Below are positions 8,290 to 16,896 of a stretch of DNA of 64,000 nt, piece after piece. Under the pieces are notes generated by a model, which saw only the letters and a program-made list of their open reading frames with translations, made no database searches and was not told the origin of the DNA. Position 1 is the first letter of the stretch; every line of letters starts with the position of its first letter. Made by a program: the position numbers and the translations under genes. This DNA is from Erysipelothrix tonsillarum DSM 14972. Its GTDB lineage: Bacteria; Bacillota_I; Bacilli_A; Erysipelotrichales; Erysipelotrichaceae. Location of the stretch: NCBI RefSeq assembly GCF_000373785.1, contig NZ_KB892377.1, forward strand, positions 458,933-522,932. The letters run 5' to 3'.

Positions 8290-9258
8290 ATGAATATAAA
8301 TAAAGGTGTGATTCATTCATTAGATCGCGATTTGCAATCAATGATTTTATCCGAAAAACAATTAAATTTTAACACTTCTAAAGATGTGGAACCTTATATC
8401 GCTAAATTGGCGAAGGCCTTTCAATCTAGCCCAACAGCATCAAAAGGTAAGCTTCATTCTGACAGCAAATTCTTAAGTCTCATCGGAACTCCCATTAATT
8501 TTATCGAGGAGACGCAAGCGATTGCAAAGCGCTGGTTTGATCACCATATTGCAGCGATGACAATTGAGAGTTCAAACTTATTGTTTGCGATGATTGATAT
8601 GGGGGATTATCTATCCTTAGCGATGTTTGAAGTTTTAAGTAAAAACGGCTATATCAAAATAACACAAAACGAGCAGGGCTTGGAAAATGCGCTCGTTCAT
8701 AATCAAGCAATTTTACCCGAAACGTTTGCAAGTGTTAAAAATGCCTTCATGGTAAATCTTACAACTGGAGAAACGTTAGTTAAGTATCAAGATCTCAATT
8801 ATCGTGAACTTCTGGAAGAATTGTTAGAATGTGAGATTATTGCAAACTCGAAGACAAGTTTTCAAGTTGTAGATACTTTAGTTAATACGTTATCAGAAGT
8901 ACGCGATGAACCACGTTTTGATAATATCATCAAGGCAAAACAAGTGATTACCGATAATGTTGATTTTTTTGATGAAATTGAACCTAAACAAATTTTAAAA
9001 GAAGTATTTGATACATTTAGTGATGATGAGGAACGACTCATTGATACCACATTTGAACAAGAACACGTTCAAGATATGATTAATTTAAAAACCGTTAATC
9101 GTACTCAAGCGGCAAAAAAACATCGCATTGTTACCGAATCGGGTATTGAAATTATCTTACCTCTTGATATCCTCGACATCAGTGATATTGTCAATATTAC
9201 AACAGATATTAATGGCCAAGTATCGATTGAATTGAAAGATATTGGGAAAATATTATAA
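8290..9258 (+). CDS. Nucleoid-associated protein (NdpA/YejK-like)
   Basis: The 322-residue protein resembles the 37-kDa nucleoid-associated family: it opens with the typical MNINKGVIHSLD and contains HHIAAMTIESSNLLFAMI-like blocks in the first third and a VNLTTGETLVKYQDLNYREL block in the middle. Family members bind the nucleoid in Gram-negative bacteria; the role in Firmicutes is not well known. I chose ATG at 8290 over the in-frame ATG at 8275, because GGAGG sits five bases before 8290. The gene stands alone between two terminators. Confidence 0.72.
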   Translation: MNINKGVIHSLDRDLQSMILSEKQLNFNTSKDVEPYIAKLAKAFQSSPTASKGKLHSDSKFLSLIGTPINFIEETQAIAKRWFDHHIAAMTIESSNLLFAMIDMGDYLSLAMFEVLSKNGYIKITQNEQGLENALVHNQAILPETFASVKNAFMVNLTTGETLVKYQDLNYRELLEELLECEIIANSKTSFQVVDTLVNTLSEVRDEPRFDNIIKAKQVITDNVDFFDEIEPKQILKEVFDTFSDDEERLIDTTFEQEHVQDMINLKTVNRTQAAKKHRIVTESGIEIILPLDILDISDIVNITTDINGQVSIELKDIGKIL

Positions 9259-9300
9259 AAAGGGACATAGATCACGTTTGTGATTTGTGTCCTTTTTTTC
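9256..9300 (+). terminator. Terminator after the nucleoid-associated protein
   Basis: An imperfect stem, AAAAAGGGACATAGATCAC with GTGATTTGTGTCC, has a GTTT loop and a T7 run. It starts at the stop codon. Confidence 0.85.
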
Positions 9301-9361
9301 CTGTTGAAAACCGGTAATTCATGATAAATAACTTATAAAATGCTTTTAATCAAAAATTGCT

Positions 9362-9390
9362 TTGACACAGTCCATTCACTTCGATATACT
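9362..9390 (+). promoter_or_regulatory. Sigma-A promoter of the DegV gene
   Basis: TTGACA (9362-9367) is followed after exactly 17 bases by TATACT (9385-9390). Transcription would start about 15 bases before the ribosome binding site CGGAGGGG. This is the clearest vegetative promoter in the window. Confidence 0.85.
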
Positions 9391-9412
9391 CTATCTATAA
9401 CGGAGGGGTATT

Positions 9413-10267
9413 ATGAAAAAAATAGCCATTATATGTGATTCATCGGTGTCATTTACGCAAGCTGAAATTGAAGCGTTCGAAGTCTATATTGCACCATTAA
9501 CCATAATCCACAATAATACAGTTTATATTGATCAAGTTACAATAACTGAAAACGAAGTAAATGACTTGCTGAGGAATCATGAAATTGTAAAGACGTCTCA
9601 ACCCAACCTTGGAACGATTTACGAATTATTTGAATCAGTTGTCAAAAAAGATTATGATCATATCTTCGCACTCAGTATCGGTACAGCTTTATCCGGGACT
9701 TACGGTTCCATGGAGATGGTGAAGCAAGATTTGAATATTTCGAACATGACGGTGATTAACACACACTCCATCACCGGACCCGTTCAACAAGCTGTTCATG
9801 CAATCCGTAAAATGAATCAAGATGGATATACCATCGAACAAATTGAAGTCTATTTGGATCATTTTTTCTCACATCAAGTATCTTATATCTATCCACAAAC
9901 ACTTGATCAAGTGATTGCAAGCGGTCGTGTTTCTAAAACAGCCGCAAAGGTTGCAAGTCTTTTAAAGATTAAACCAATACTCTATCTTGAAAACAAAGGG
10001 GAATCCATTGAAAAATTGGGAGTTGCTCGATCTGAACGCCGCATCTTTATGCTCTTAGTCAATGACTTAGTGCGCCATAATGTTATGCCTGAAACACATG
10101 ATATTTATCTACTTCATAGTGAAGGTTTGGATACTCTAAAACGTTTCCAAGCATTTCTCATTGAGGCGATTGGTCCTTTTACTATTAAAGTAGTCCATCT
10201 TCCTGCAGCAGTTGCAACACATGCAGGCATCGGTACACTCGCTTTACAATGGTGCTATAAAATTTAA
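9413..10267 (+). CDS. DegV-family fatty acid-binding protein
   Basis: The 284-residue protein belongs to the DegV family. Known members (FakB) bind a fatty acid and present it to the kinase FakA for phosphorylation and entry into phospholipid synthesis. The N-terminal KIAIICDSSVSF, the SQPNLGTIYELFE block (about 63-75), the SIGTALSGTYGSM block (about 90-102) and LKIKPILYLENKG (about 183-195) are family landmarks. The variable serine that contacts the carboxylate lies in SQPN. No FakA gene is next to it. Expression is from its own strong promoter. Confidence 0.93.
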   Translation: MKKIAIICDSSVSFTQAEIEAFEVYIAPLTIIHNNTVYIDQVTITENEVNDLLRNHEIVKTSQPNLGTIYELFESVVKKDYDHIFALSIGTALSGTYGSMEMVKQDLNISNMTVINTHSITGPVQQAVHAIRKMNQDGYTIEQIEVYLDHFFSHQVSYIYPQTLDQVIASGRVSKTAAKVASLLKIKPILYLENKGESIEKLGVARSERRIFMLLVNDLVRHNVMPETHDIYLLHSEGLDTLKRFQAFLIEAIGPFTIKVVHLPAAVATHAGIGTLALQWCYKI

Positions 10268-10289
10268 ACACTCCTTCGAGTGTTTTTTT
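10266..10289 (+). terminator. Terminator after the DegV gene
   Basis: AAACACTC (10266-10273), loop CTTC, GAGTGTTT (10278-10285) and a T-run overlap the stop codon. Confidence 0.9.
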
Positions 10290-10323
10290 CATTATATGAA
10301 TTGATAAATCACGATCATGATTA

Positions 10324-10332
10324 TGATATAAT
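10324..10332 (+). promoter_or_regulatory. Extended -10 promoter of the lipid kinase gene
   Basis: TGATATAAT combines a TG extension with a perfect -10 box. A possible -35, TTGATA (10301-10306), is 20 bases away, which is too far, so the TG extension may carry recognition. Confidence 0.5.
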
Positions 10333-10353
10333 AAAATAAAAAGAGGTGGTCGT

Positions 10354-11253
10354 ATGTATCTGTTTATTTATAATCCTAAAGCGGGTGTTTCAAAACGTGA
10401 CGAGCTGAATGAGTTTATCCATTGTTTAAACCAAAGTAATATCCGTTTTGATCTGTTTTTGACGGATTTGAATTATGGTCCCATTGAGATTATGAATCAG
10501 GTAGAACACGATTATGAAGGATATATTATTGCTGGTGGTGATGGAACGGTTAGTCAAATGGTACAAGGACTCTATGAGCATGAGGTTCGTAAGCCTTTAA
10601 TAATCTTACCAATTGGTACTGCAAATGAAATTGCGAAGAATTTAGGAAATGTTGCCCATATTACGGATATATTAAGCAATTTGGAAAATCTTACAGAGCG
10701 TAAAGTTGATTTGGGCGTTTTAAATAACACCGATTGTTTTACTTTTGCACTTACTTTTGGTAACTTTACAGAAGTAACATACAAAACCCCGCAGAACCTT
10801 AAAAACTGGTTGGGATATCGTGCTTATCTTATCTATGGTTTTCTCACCTTTAGACGGATTCATGCCTATGGCTTAAAAGTTCGTATTGATGATGAGTCGT
10901 TCTCAGGAAGTTTTGTTTTCGGGGGGATAACCAATTCGAAGTCAGTTGGGGGCATTTTTCATTACGATGAGCATGCGATTGAATTATCGGATGGTTTGTT
11001 TGAAGTCATGTTGATTCGTAAACCACGTAGTGTTTCCCAAATCCGTCAAATTCTTAAAGGGATGATGAGTTGTGAGTATGATAACGAGATGTTTGTAATG
11101 CGTCAATGTAAGGAAATTGAAATCGAATCTGATACGATTATTTCTATGAATATTGATGGGGAGTTTGCTGGCGATATGAATCGCTTTAAAGCAACAAATC
11201 ATAAAGAAATTTTAACGTTGATGGATTATAAAGGAGTGATTGTAAATGACTAG
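10354..11253 (+). CDS. Diacylglycerol/sphingosine kinase-like lipid kinase
   Basis: The 299-residue protein has the lipid kinase catalytic fold (DAGK_cat). NPKAG lies near the N-terminus, the nucleotide-binding AGGDGTVSQMV at about 61-71, and PIGTANEIAKNLG at about 85-97. A C-terminal beta-sandwich follows, with the conserved D/G pair in LSDGLFEVMLI. It probably phosphorylates diacylglycerol or a related lipid with ATP at the membrane surface, in the DgkB/YegS/BmrU group. The exact substrate is not readable. GAGGTGG precedes ATG, and the next gene overlaps its end by eight bases. Confidence 0.9.
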   Translation: MYLFIYNPKAGVSKRDELNEFIHCLNQSNIRFDLFLTDLNYGPIEIMNQVEHDYEGYIIAGGDGTVSQMVQGLYEHEVRKPLIILPIGTANEIAKNLGNVAHITDILSNLENLTERKVDLGVLNNTDCFTFALTFGNFTEVTYKTPQNLKNWLGYRAYLIYGFLTFRRIHAYGLKVRIDDESFSGSFVFGGITNSKSVGGIFHYDEHAIELSDGLFEVMLIRKPRSVSQIRQILKGMMSCEYDNEMFVMRQCKEIEIESDTIISMNIDGEFAGDMNRFKATNHKEILTLMDYKGVIVND

Positions 11254-11497
11254 CCAACTGGAACAATTTCGTTTGGATAGACTTGCGGAAGCAATCGAAG
11301 TTCAGTCAATTTTAAAACCTAAAGAAGCAATGAATTTAGCCCAACAATTGTATGATGAATTTGACTGGGACGACATTCAAGTGCGTTCTAAGAGTTTTCA
11401 TCGACTCGTAACGCCTTTTCTTCATGAAAGGAAGATTTTGCGTTCGCAAAATGAACGTAGTTGTTCAATAAAACGAGGTTTTAAATTCAAACGTTAA
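11246..11497 (+). CDS. Small hypothetical protein coupled to the lipid kinase
   Basis: I do not recognise this 83-residue protein. The N-terminal 50 residues look helical and acidic (RLAEAIEVQSILKPKEAMNL). The C-terminal tail is basic and ends KRGFKFKR. The start overlaps the kinase stop codon, and AAGGAG lies nine bases upstream inside the kinase gene, which supports coupled translation. A role tied to the kinase is only inferred from this overlap. Confidence 0.65.
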   Translation: MTSQLEQFRLDRLAEAIEVQSILKPKEAMNLAQQLYDEFDWDDIQVRSKSFHRLVTPFLHERKILRSQNERSCSIKRGFKFKR

Positions 11498-11505
11498 CGT
11501 GAATA

Positions 11506-11534
11506 GTATAAGGAAGAGTGATTTTTCCTTATAC
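11506..11534 (+). terminator. Hairpin between lipid kinase operon and kinase gene
   Basis: GTATAAGGAA (11506-11515) pairs with TTCCTTATAC (11525-11534), a perfect 10-bp stem. No T-run follows, so termination may be weak or bidirectional. Confidence 0.55.
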
Positions 11535-11554
11535 CATGTTTACGTATTTTTGTA

Positions 11555-11563
11555 TGCTATAAT
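11555..11563 (+). promoter_or_regulatory. Extended -10 promoter of the two-component operon
   Basis: TGCTATAAT is a TG-extended perfect -10 box just upstream of AAAAAGGAGGA and the kinase start. No clear -35 box is present. Confidence 0.6.
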
Positions 11564-11583
11564 CAATTCAAAAAGGAGGAATC

Positions 11584-13401
11584 ATGCAACAATTTGTATT
11601 AATTACAGCGATTGCGATGTTAATATCGTTTTTTTATGGGCTTGCCTGGTTCTTTTTAAACCGCGAACTCATTGATCTTGACCACCGCAAGCGCACAATG
11701 TTTTGGTTTATGGGTGTTTTTATGGTCATACAGCTCCTAAATAACTATATTATAGAATATACACCGGGTTTGGTAGAAGGACTGATTAACCGAAATCTCC
11801 TTTATCTCATAGAAGGCCCTGTTTTTGCATTGCAAGCTGTTGTCTTATCTGTTATCTTGGCCCGGGATGCACATATTCGATATTTGCATGCTTTGTCAGC
11901 AAGTTTATTCAGTTATTTTATTACGGGGACGCTTTTTACGGTCATCACAATTTTCCTCTTCCAGTGGCTTGCTTTTTATCCGCAGGTTCAGCCCTATACA
12001 ACATTAATTTCCTATGTCGTTACAGCAATCGTTGCATATCTAGCATCCTTACTGTTTCGAATTTCAAATTTTAGTAATTATTTCTCTAAATTATTTACCT
12101 CAACGCGTAAATCCATTTTAGTTACCCTAAGCTTTTGGTGTATAAAAGATGTTTTTCGCATCATTTATGTATATGGATCGCGTAATTATAGCAATACCGC
12201 TTTTATTTTAGGGATTATTGTTGTATTTGAGGTGATTCTCATTATTCTTGTTATTTCTGTTCTAGAACATAAACGATTAATACTCCATACACAGCGGGTA
12301 CACTATCTTCAACAAGTGCAACAAGCACAGTCTTTGGAACGTCTGACTCAAGAAGTGCGGATGTTACGCCATGATTTTAAAAATCTATTTTCAAGTATTT
12401 ATCTTGCATTTGATGAGGGGGATGAAACGGTTCAGCGAATTCTGGAACAAACTGAAAACTATATGGACCATATCGATCATCCTGACCCGATCCACATCTC
12501 TGAAACCCCGAAAGATACGGGTTTTGTAGAAGTTATTTTAAACACCCTATATGAAGTACGTCTTAAGTTTGGTTTGTTGATTTGTGTTTTGGTAATGGGC
12601 TCGCTAATTTTAGAAATGAACGGCAAAAATTTAAGTCTTTACAGTTATCTTGAGGCGAATCGCCTTCACATTATTTTAATCTTGTCATTTTTAGCGGTAG
12701 CGAGTGTTATTTTCCTGTCGTTTGAATCAGTCACTAAACGAATTGATGCAACAACCTCGTATATTGCTGAACAAACATACTACTTGCAATCGCTCTCTAA
12801 ACTGCAAGAAGGGGTCAAGCAAAGCCAAAAGATTTATCGTGATACCTTTAACCATCTTGCGCAAAAAATTGAATCAAGTGGTTTAGAAGGGGGTAAGGAG
12901 TATCTTCGCACCCATACCTTAGCAATTGATCATCAATTAGAGAAAGAAGTTAAACAAACAGCACAACTTGCAAATATCCAAGTCATGGAAATAAAGAGTC
13001 TACTTCTTGGAAAATTTATTGAGATGCAAGGAAAAAATATTGACTACGTTTTTGAATGTATGAATACCATCAGTTCAATTCCGATGCAATCCAGTGATTT
13101 TATTCGAGCACTAGGAATCTTAATCGATAATGCTATCGAAGCTGTTGAGGGGCATTCAATGGGTTATATTAACGTCCTATTGTATCAAGAAACAAATTAT
13201 TTAAAAGTAATCGTCGAAAATACAGTTCATGAACCGGTCGAAGTGAATCGTATCTATCATCCGGATTACACCTCAAAAGGTGAAGGGCGCGGATTAGGTT
13301 TACAAAGTTATCGTAATATTTTAAATAAATACCGGAATGCAGTAGGTCATACATCCTATATTGATCATAAATTTAAGCAAGAACTCAGAGTGGAGGCGTA
13401 A
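11584..13401 (+). CDS. AgrC-like GHKL sensor histidine kinase
   Basis: This 605-residue membrane kinase has about six hydrophobic segments in residues 1-230, then a helical region with the phosphoacceptor motif LRHDFKN (H263). Two further membrane segments lie at about 328-345 and 361-382. A second helical region at 390-470 carries YRDTFNHL (418-425), which looks like a copy of the first motif without the histidine. The GHKL ATPase follows, with the N box LIDNAIEAVE (513-522) and G box GEGRGLGL (567-574). It is longer than typical AgrC-type kinases (about 430). The response regulator gene follows immediately. The signal is unknown; no peptide precursor gene is seen. Confidence 0.85.
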   Translation: MQQFVLITAIAMLISFFYGLAWFFLNRELIDLDHRKRTMFWFMGVFMVIQLLNNYIIEYTPGLVEGLINRNLLYLIEGPVFALQAVVLSVILARDAHIRYLHALSASLFSYFITGTLFTVITIFLFQWLAFYPQVQPYTTLISYVVTAIVAYLASLLFRISNFSNYFSKLFTSTRKSILVTLSFWCIKDVFRIIYVYGSRNYSNTAFILGIIVVFEVILIILVISVLEHKRLILHTQRVHYLQQVQQAQSLERLTQEVRMLRHDFKNLFSSIYLAFDEGDETVQRILEQTENYMDHIDHPDPIHISETPKDTGFVEVILNTLYEVRLKFGLLICVLVMGSLILEMNGKNLSLYSYLEANRLHIILILSFLAVASVIFLSFESVTKRIDATTSYIAEQTYYLQSLSKLQEGVKQSQKIYRDTFNHLAQKIESSGLEGGKEYLRTHTLAIDHQLEKEVKQTAQLANIQVMEIKSLLLGKFIEMQGKNIDYVFECMNTISSIPMQSSDFIRALGILIDNAIEAVEGHSMGYINVLLYQETNYLKVIVENTVHEPVEVNRIYHPDYTSKGEGRGLGLQSYRNILNKYRNAVGHTSYIDHKFKQELRVEA

Positions 13402-13402
13402 C

Positions 13403-14131
13403 ATGATACCGATTTATATTCTTGAGGATGAAGCGATTATTCGTGAGCACATCCAAGAGGTGATTGAAAAACATATTATGATTGAAAACTACGATATGGA
13501 CGTGATTTGTGCTACGGCACTACCAGAATCAATTTTAGAGATTGAAGCTCAAGAAAATGTGCGTGGGCTCTATTTTTTGGACGTTGACTTAGGACCGGAT
13601 ACGATGACCGGTTTCGAATTAGCAAAAATTATTCGAGAACGTGATCCACGAGGTTATTTGGTATTTATTACCACCCACGATGAGTTATTAATGGAAACCT
13701 TTAAAATGCGATTGGAAGCAATGGATTATATTCTAAAAGATGATTTGGAGCAGGTTGATGGGAGAATTCGTAACTGCATTGACGTAACGATTGATCGTGT
13801 CTTAAAAGAACAAATGGAAATTGGAGAATACTATACGATAAAAATCTTTGATGACGTCTATCATATTCCGGTCAGTGAAATTTTGTATTTTGAGACATCA
13901 CAAGAAAAGCATCGTATCATTATGCATGCTAATCGTGATTTATTGGACTTTGTAGGGAACTTATCTAAAATTGACTTAGATTTAGGTAAAACATTTGTTC
14001 GGATTCACAGATCATACGTTGTAAACCGTCAGCGGATCAAACGGATTGATTATGGAAAATCAGAAATTGAATTGGATAACGGTGAAATGATACCGATGTC
14101 TCGAAAAGGTCGAAAGACACTTGAAGGGTAA
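13403..14131 (+). CDS. LytTR-family response regulator
   Basis: The 242-residue protein has an N-terminal receiver domain with the acidic pair at the start (LEDE, 7-10), the phosphoacceptor in YFLDVDLG (D60) and the conserved lysine in YILKDD. A C-terminal LytTR DNA-binding domain (about 145-240) contains VRIHRSYVVNR. It is AgrA/ComE-like. I chose ATG at 13403 because GGAGG lies seven bases upstream; the longer reading frame from 13361 lies inside the kinase gene. It pairs with the preceding kinase and probably regulates the ABC exporter genes downstream. Confidence 0.92.
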   Translation: MIPIYILEDEAIIREHIQEVIEKHIMIENYDMDVICATALPESILEIEAQENVRGLYFLDVDLGPDTMTGFELAKIIRERDPRGYLVFITTHDELLMETFKMRLEAMDYILKDDLEQVDGRIRNCIDVTIDRVLKEQMEIGEYYTIKIFDDVYHIPVSEILYFETSQEKHRIIMHANRDLLDFVGNLSKIDLDLGKTFVRIHRSYVVNRQRIKRIDYGKSEIELDNGEMIPMSRKGRKTLEG

Positions 14132-14146
14132 ACCCTTCTTTTTTTA
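14123..14146 (+). terminator. Terminator after the response regulator
   Basis: GAAGGG (14123-14128) pairs with CCCTTC (14133-14138), followed by T7. The stem overlaps the stop codon. Confidence 0.8.
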
Positions 14147-14163
14147 TGTCAATAAACCTTGTA

Positions 14164-14191
14164 TTTAGGTCGTTTGGGTTGGTTTAAGTGG
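14164..14191 (+). promoter_or_regulatory. Three adjacent imperfect direct repeats before the ABC exporter
   Basis: TTTAGGTCG, TTTGGGTTGG and TTTAAGTGG lie head to tail at a 9-10 base period. A TG-extended -10-like box TGGTATTAT (14207-14215) lies 16 bases further on. LytTR regulators bind direct repeats of about 9 bp, so these are candidate sites for the upstream regulator. This is an inference from position and repeat form. Confidence 0.35.
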
Positions 14192-14241
14192 ATTTCAACT
14201 TGGAAATGGTATTATGAATTTAGTAAAAGGAGTTAAATACA

Positions 14242-14955
14242 ATGATAAATGTAAAGAATATGACCAAAAAATATGGGTCAAAAGTGGCTGCCCACAATGT
14301 GTCGCTGACTGCGAACCCAGGAGAAATCACAGTGCTATTAGGTGAAAATGGTGCGGGCAAATCCACAACCATTAAATCAATTATTGGCTTATTGGAGTAT
14401 GAAGGGGAAATCTCGATTTGTGGCTATGATAACCACAGTGTTGAAGCCAAAAAACGTTTTGGGTATATTCCTGAAGTTCCTGTACTCTACGATCTTTTAA
14501 CGGTCCAAGAGCATATTGATTTTATTGGAAATGCTTACGATGTGACTGGCTATGAAGCCTGCGCAACGAAATATCTTAACCTTTTCCGCTTGGATGAACA
14601 ACGCAATACGATTGCTAAAGAGCTCTCTAAAGGGATGCGCCAAAAATTATCGATGATTTTAGCGCTTATTACTGAACCCAAAGCCATTTTAGTTGATGAA
14701 CCGATGATGGGTTTAGATCCGCAAAGTATAGAGGATACCCTCTCATTATTAACAGAATTAAAAGCGCAAGGAACCAGTGTCCTATTGAGTACGCATGTTA
14801 TCGATATGGTGAGTGATGTGTGGGATCGTGCGTATATTATGAAAAAAGGTAAAGTAATCTGCGATATTTCGCGAAAAGATATTCAAGACAAGAGTCTTAA
14901 AGAAATTTATTTTGAAGTAGGTAAGGGTGGTCATAGACATGAGACTGTTGCTTAA
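14242..14955 (+). CDS. ABC transporter ATP-binding protein
   Basis: The 237-residue ATPase has Walker A GENGAGKST (about 34-42), the signature LSKGMRQKLS (about 132-141), Walker B AILVDEPMMGLDP (about 150-162) and the switch histidine in LLSTHVIDM. It should power the membrane protein encoded next, with which it overlaps slightly. The arrangement behind an Agr-like two-component system suggests export of a peptide, or lipid or bacitracin-type resistance, but the substrate is unknown. The site AAAAGGAG precedes ATG. Confidence 0.93.
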   Translation: MINVKNMTKKYGSKVAAHNVSLTANPGEITVLLGENGAGKSTTIKSIIGLLEYEGEISICGYDNHSVEAKKRFGYIPEVPVLYDLLTVQEHIDFIGNAYDVTGYEACATKYLNLFRLDEQRNTIAKELSKGMRQKLSMILALITEPKAILVDEPMMGLDPQSIEDTLSLLTELKAQGTSVLLSTHVIDMVSDVWDRAYIMKKGKVICDISRKDIQDKSLKEIYFEVGKGGHRHETVA

Positions 14956-16477
14956 ACTTTCATTACTTAAACGGTTTGCGAAGATAAGAAATGTTTTTCG
15001 TAAACCCACTTCGGCATTATTTACAATCGGGGCAATTCTTTTGTATGGCTCGATGTTGATCCCAATATTTAAACATAGTGGCAAGCCGATGATGAGTCCT
15101 GAGCTGATGCAAGTCTATATTATGATTGTTTTAGGCATTTCTGTCTTTTTTATGCTGAGTATGGTTGCATCAAAACATCAAAGTTTATTTTTCCTTGAAG
15201 ACTCTTATTTTATGTTTATTGGTCCGTTTAATCATAAACAAATTTTAAGTTTGCTTCCTTTTGAAAATATTTGGGGCAGTATGCTTTTAGGCCTCTTGGG
15301 TTCGTTTTTAAGCGCCTTCCAATTTAGTTTACACTTTGTAGTTCCTTTGTCATTAATTATAGCTGCTTTTGTGATGAATACTCTTTTGATCAGTGCTTTC
15401 TCACTTGTGATGGAATGGTTTTATCTCAAATCCATTATTAATAAAACCAAGACTAAAGGGCCTCGTGTGGTGCTTGCAGTTTTAATACTGAGTGCCTTAT
15501 TGCTTTTTGGCACTCAAGTTTTGAATCAAAATTTTAATCTAATGGAATCCCTGATGGCTTTTGTTACGAATGATCGATTCTTTTGGATTCCACTCTTTGG
15601 GTGGGCTAAGCTGGGTCTTGTTGGGGTAGCAGAACAAAATGTACTTCAAATTTCAATTGGATTCGGTTTAATGATACTGTTTCATGCAGTTGGCATTTAT
15701 ATATTTGCAAATACTAAAGGTGATTTCTTTGAACAGGCAATGCTTGATGCCCAAGATTTTACTGACTATTATGCGCGAGCGAAAGCGGGTAAACAAGAAG
15801 TCAATACAAAAAAAATTAAGCAGGTTGACGCCAAATATCAAACAGGTGCACGTGCAATTCATTCCAAAAATGTTTTACTGCTTAAAAAACAACGCACCAT
15901 AATTTCATTTAAAGATATACTGCTCTATATCTTCTACTTGATCATGGGTGTGATGATGGAACTGCCAATTCAGGGACAAGTAATGTTTATAATCATTGGA
16001 CTCTTTAATCAAGCAAATGTCGACACGTTGACGGATGATTTAAACCAGTACCATCTGTATCTTATTCCTGATTCACCAATACGAAAACTGTATAACACGG
16101 TGAAGCTTCCATATCTGAAATCTTTATTAATTGCTTTATTCTTTACCCTATGCGCATGTTTAATTACGCATACACCGGGAATTGAGGGAATCTTCTATGC
16201 ACTCTTTGTATCAAGTTACGTAGCTCTCATAAATGTATCTTCAATCTTGGCGGTACGGATTATGAAATCGCGAAATAATCAAGTTGTGGAGATGCTAATT
16301 CGAATGGGCTTATGTATTATGCCTCTGATCCTCGTATTTGCTGCGGCAGGCATTATGGGGATCGATGTTGAAGCACAAATCTTACCATTAATGATTACGA
16401 TGAGTTTGGTAGCTTATGGAATCGCAAGTGCTGGTTTTATTTGGGTGGCACCAATGCTTAAAGGTACAGAATTTTAA
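14939..16477 (+). CDS. ABC transporter permease (putative exporter)
   Basis: The 512-residue protein has roughly a dozen hydrophobic segments with a hydrophilic stretch near residues 265-310. It resembles the putative ABC exporter permease family that pairs with short ATPases. I placed the start at ATG 14939, eight bases after AAGGGTGG, rather than the in-frame GTG at 14927, which falls within that site. It overlaps the ATPase gene by 17 bases. Two such subunits plus two ATPases would form the transporter in the cytoplasmic membrane. Confidence 0.85.
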   Translation: MRLLLKLSLLKRFAKIRNVFRKPTSALFTIGAILLYGSMLIPIFKHSGKPMMSPELMQVYIMIVLGISVFFMLSMVASKHQSLFFLEDSYFMFIGPFNHKQILSLLPFENIWGSMLLGLLGSFLSAFQFSLHFVVPLSLIIAAFVMNTLLISAFSLVMEWFYLKSIINKTKTKGPRVVLAVLILSALLLFGTQVLNQNFNLMESLMAFVTNDRFFWIPLFGWAKLGLVGVAEQNVLQISIGFGLMILFHAVGIYIFANTKGDFFEQAMLDAQDFTDYYARAKAGKQEVNTKKIKQVDAKYQTGARAIHSKNVLLLKKQRTIISFKDILLYIFYLIMGVMMELPIQGQVMFIIIGLFNQANVDTLTDDLNQYHLYLIPDSPIRKLYNTVKLPYLKSLLIALFFTLCACLITHTPGIEGIFYALFVSSYVALINVSSILAVRIMKSRNNQVVEMLIRMGLCIMPLILVFAAAGIMGIDVEAQILPLMITMSLVAYGIASAGFIWVAPMLKGTEF

Positions 16478-16493
16478 AAGGGGGGTAGTAATT

Positions 16494-16655
16494 TTGAATC
16501 ATGAAAAAAATGGACTTGCAACATGGATACCAATTGGTGTTGGTGTCGGCTTAATTGTTGGACTTGTTTTAGACAAACTGATGCTGGGGTTGGGTCTTGG
16601 GTGTAGTGTTGGTGTTTGCATTGGGAGTTACATTGACTCCGTAGATGATGATTAA
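16494..16655 (+). CDS. Small glycine-rich membrane protein
   Basis: The 53-residue product starts at TTG 16494, behind the strong purine tract AAAAGGGGGG. It is mostly one or two hydrophobic helices made of repeated G-x-x-x-G steps (GVGVGLIVGLV, GLGLGCSVGVCIGS) and ends in an acidic tail, DSVDDD. Glycine-zipper helices of this kind pack tightly in membranes. It follows the permease by 16 bases and is likely cotranscribed. An XRE regulator gene converges on it, an arrangement often seen for small membrane proteins. Function unknown. Confidence 0.65.
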   Translation: MNHEKNGLATWIPIGVGVGLIVGLVLDKLMLGLGLGCSVGVCIGSYIDSVDDD

Positions 16656-16661
16656 ACAAAA

Positions 16662-16683
16662 TAAAAAACAGGCCGTGGCCTGT
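16662..16683 (-). terminator. Terminator shared by convergent genes
   Basis: ACAGGCC (16668-16674) and GGCCTGT (16677-16683) form a tight palindrome. The T-run lies on the minus strand (the A-run at 16662-16667), so it mainly ends the XRE gene transcript. Confidence 0.7.
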
Positions 16684-16704
16684 AACTAATTTCTGTTTTG
16701 GGGA

Positions 16705-16896
16705 CTACTCATCAATAAAAACATCTTGTAAGTCAGTCTTGAGTGCTTTCGCAATATTGAAAGCAAGTTGTAGAGAAGGCACATACTTATTGTGCTCAAC
16801 GGCTAATATCGTTTGACGGGTTACGCCAGTTTGATCTGCAAGTTCTTGTTGTGTTAATTTCAATGCTTTACGTTTTTCTTTAATTCTATTTTTCAT
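16705..16896 (-). CDS. XRE-family transcriptional regulator, single-domain
   Basis: The 63-residue protein is a bare helix-turn-helix of the Cro/CI type, with LTQQELADQTGVTRQTILAVE (residues about 14-34) as the DNA-contacting helices. Close relatives are small regulators such as YgzD/YvaO-like proteins that often regulate an adjacent membrane protein gene. It converges on the 53-residue glycine-rich protein gene. The upstream region (16900-16980) has an AACC...GGTT dyad that could be its own operator. Confidence 0.9.
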   Translation of the reverse strand: MKNRIKEKRKALKLTQQELADQTGVTRQTILAVEHNKYVPSLQLAFNIAKALKTDLQDVFIDE

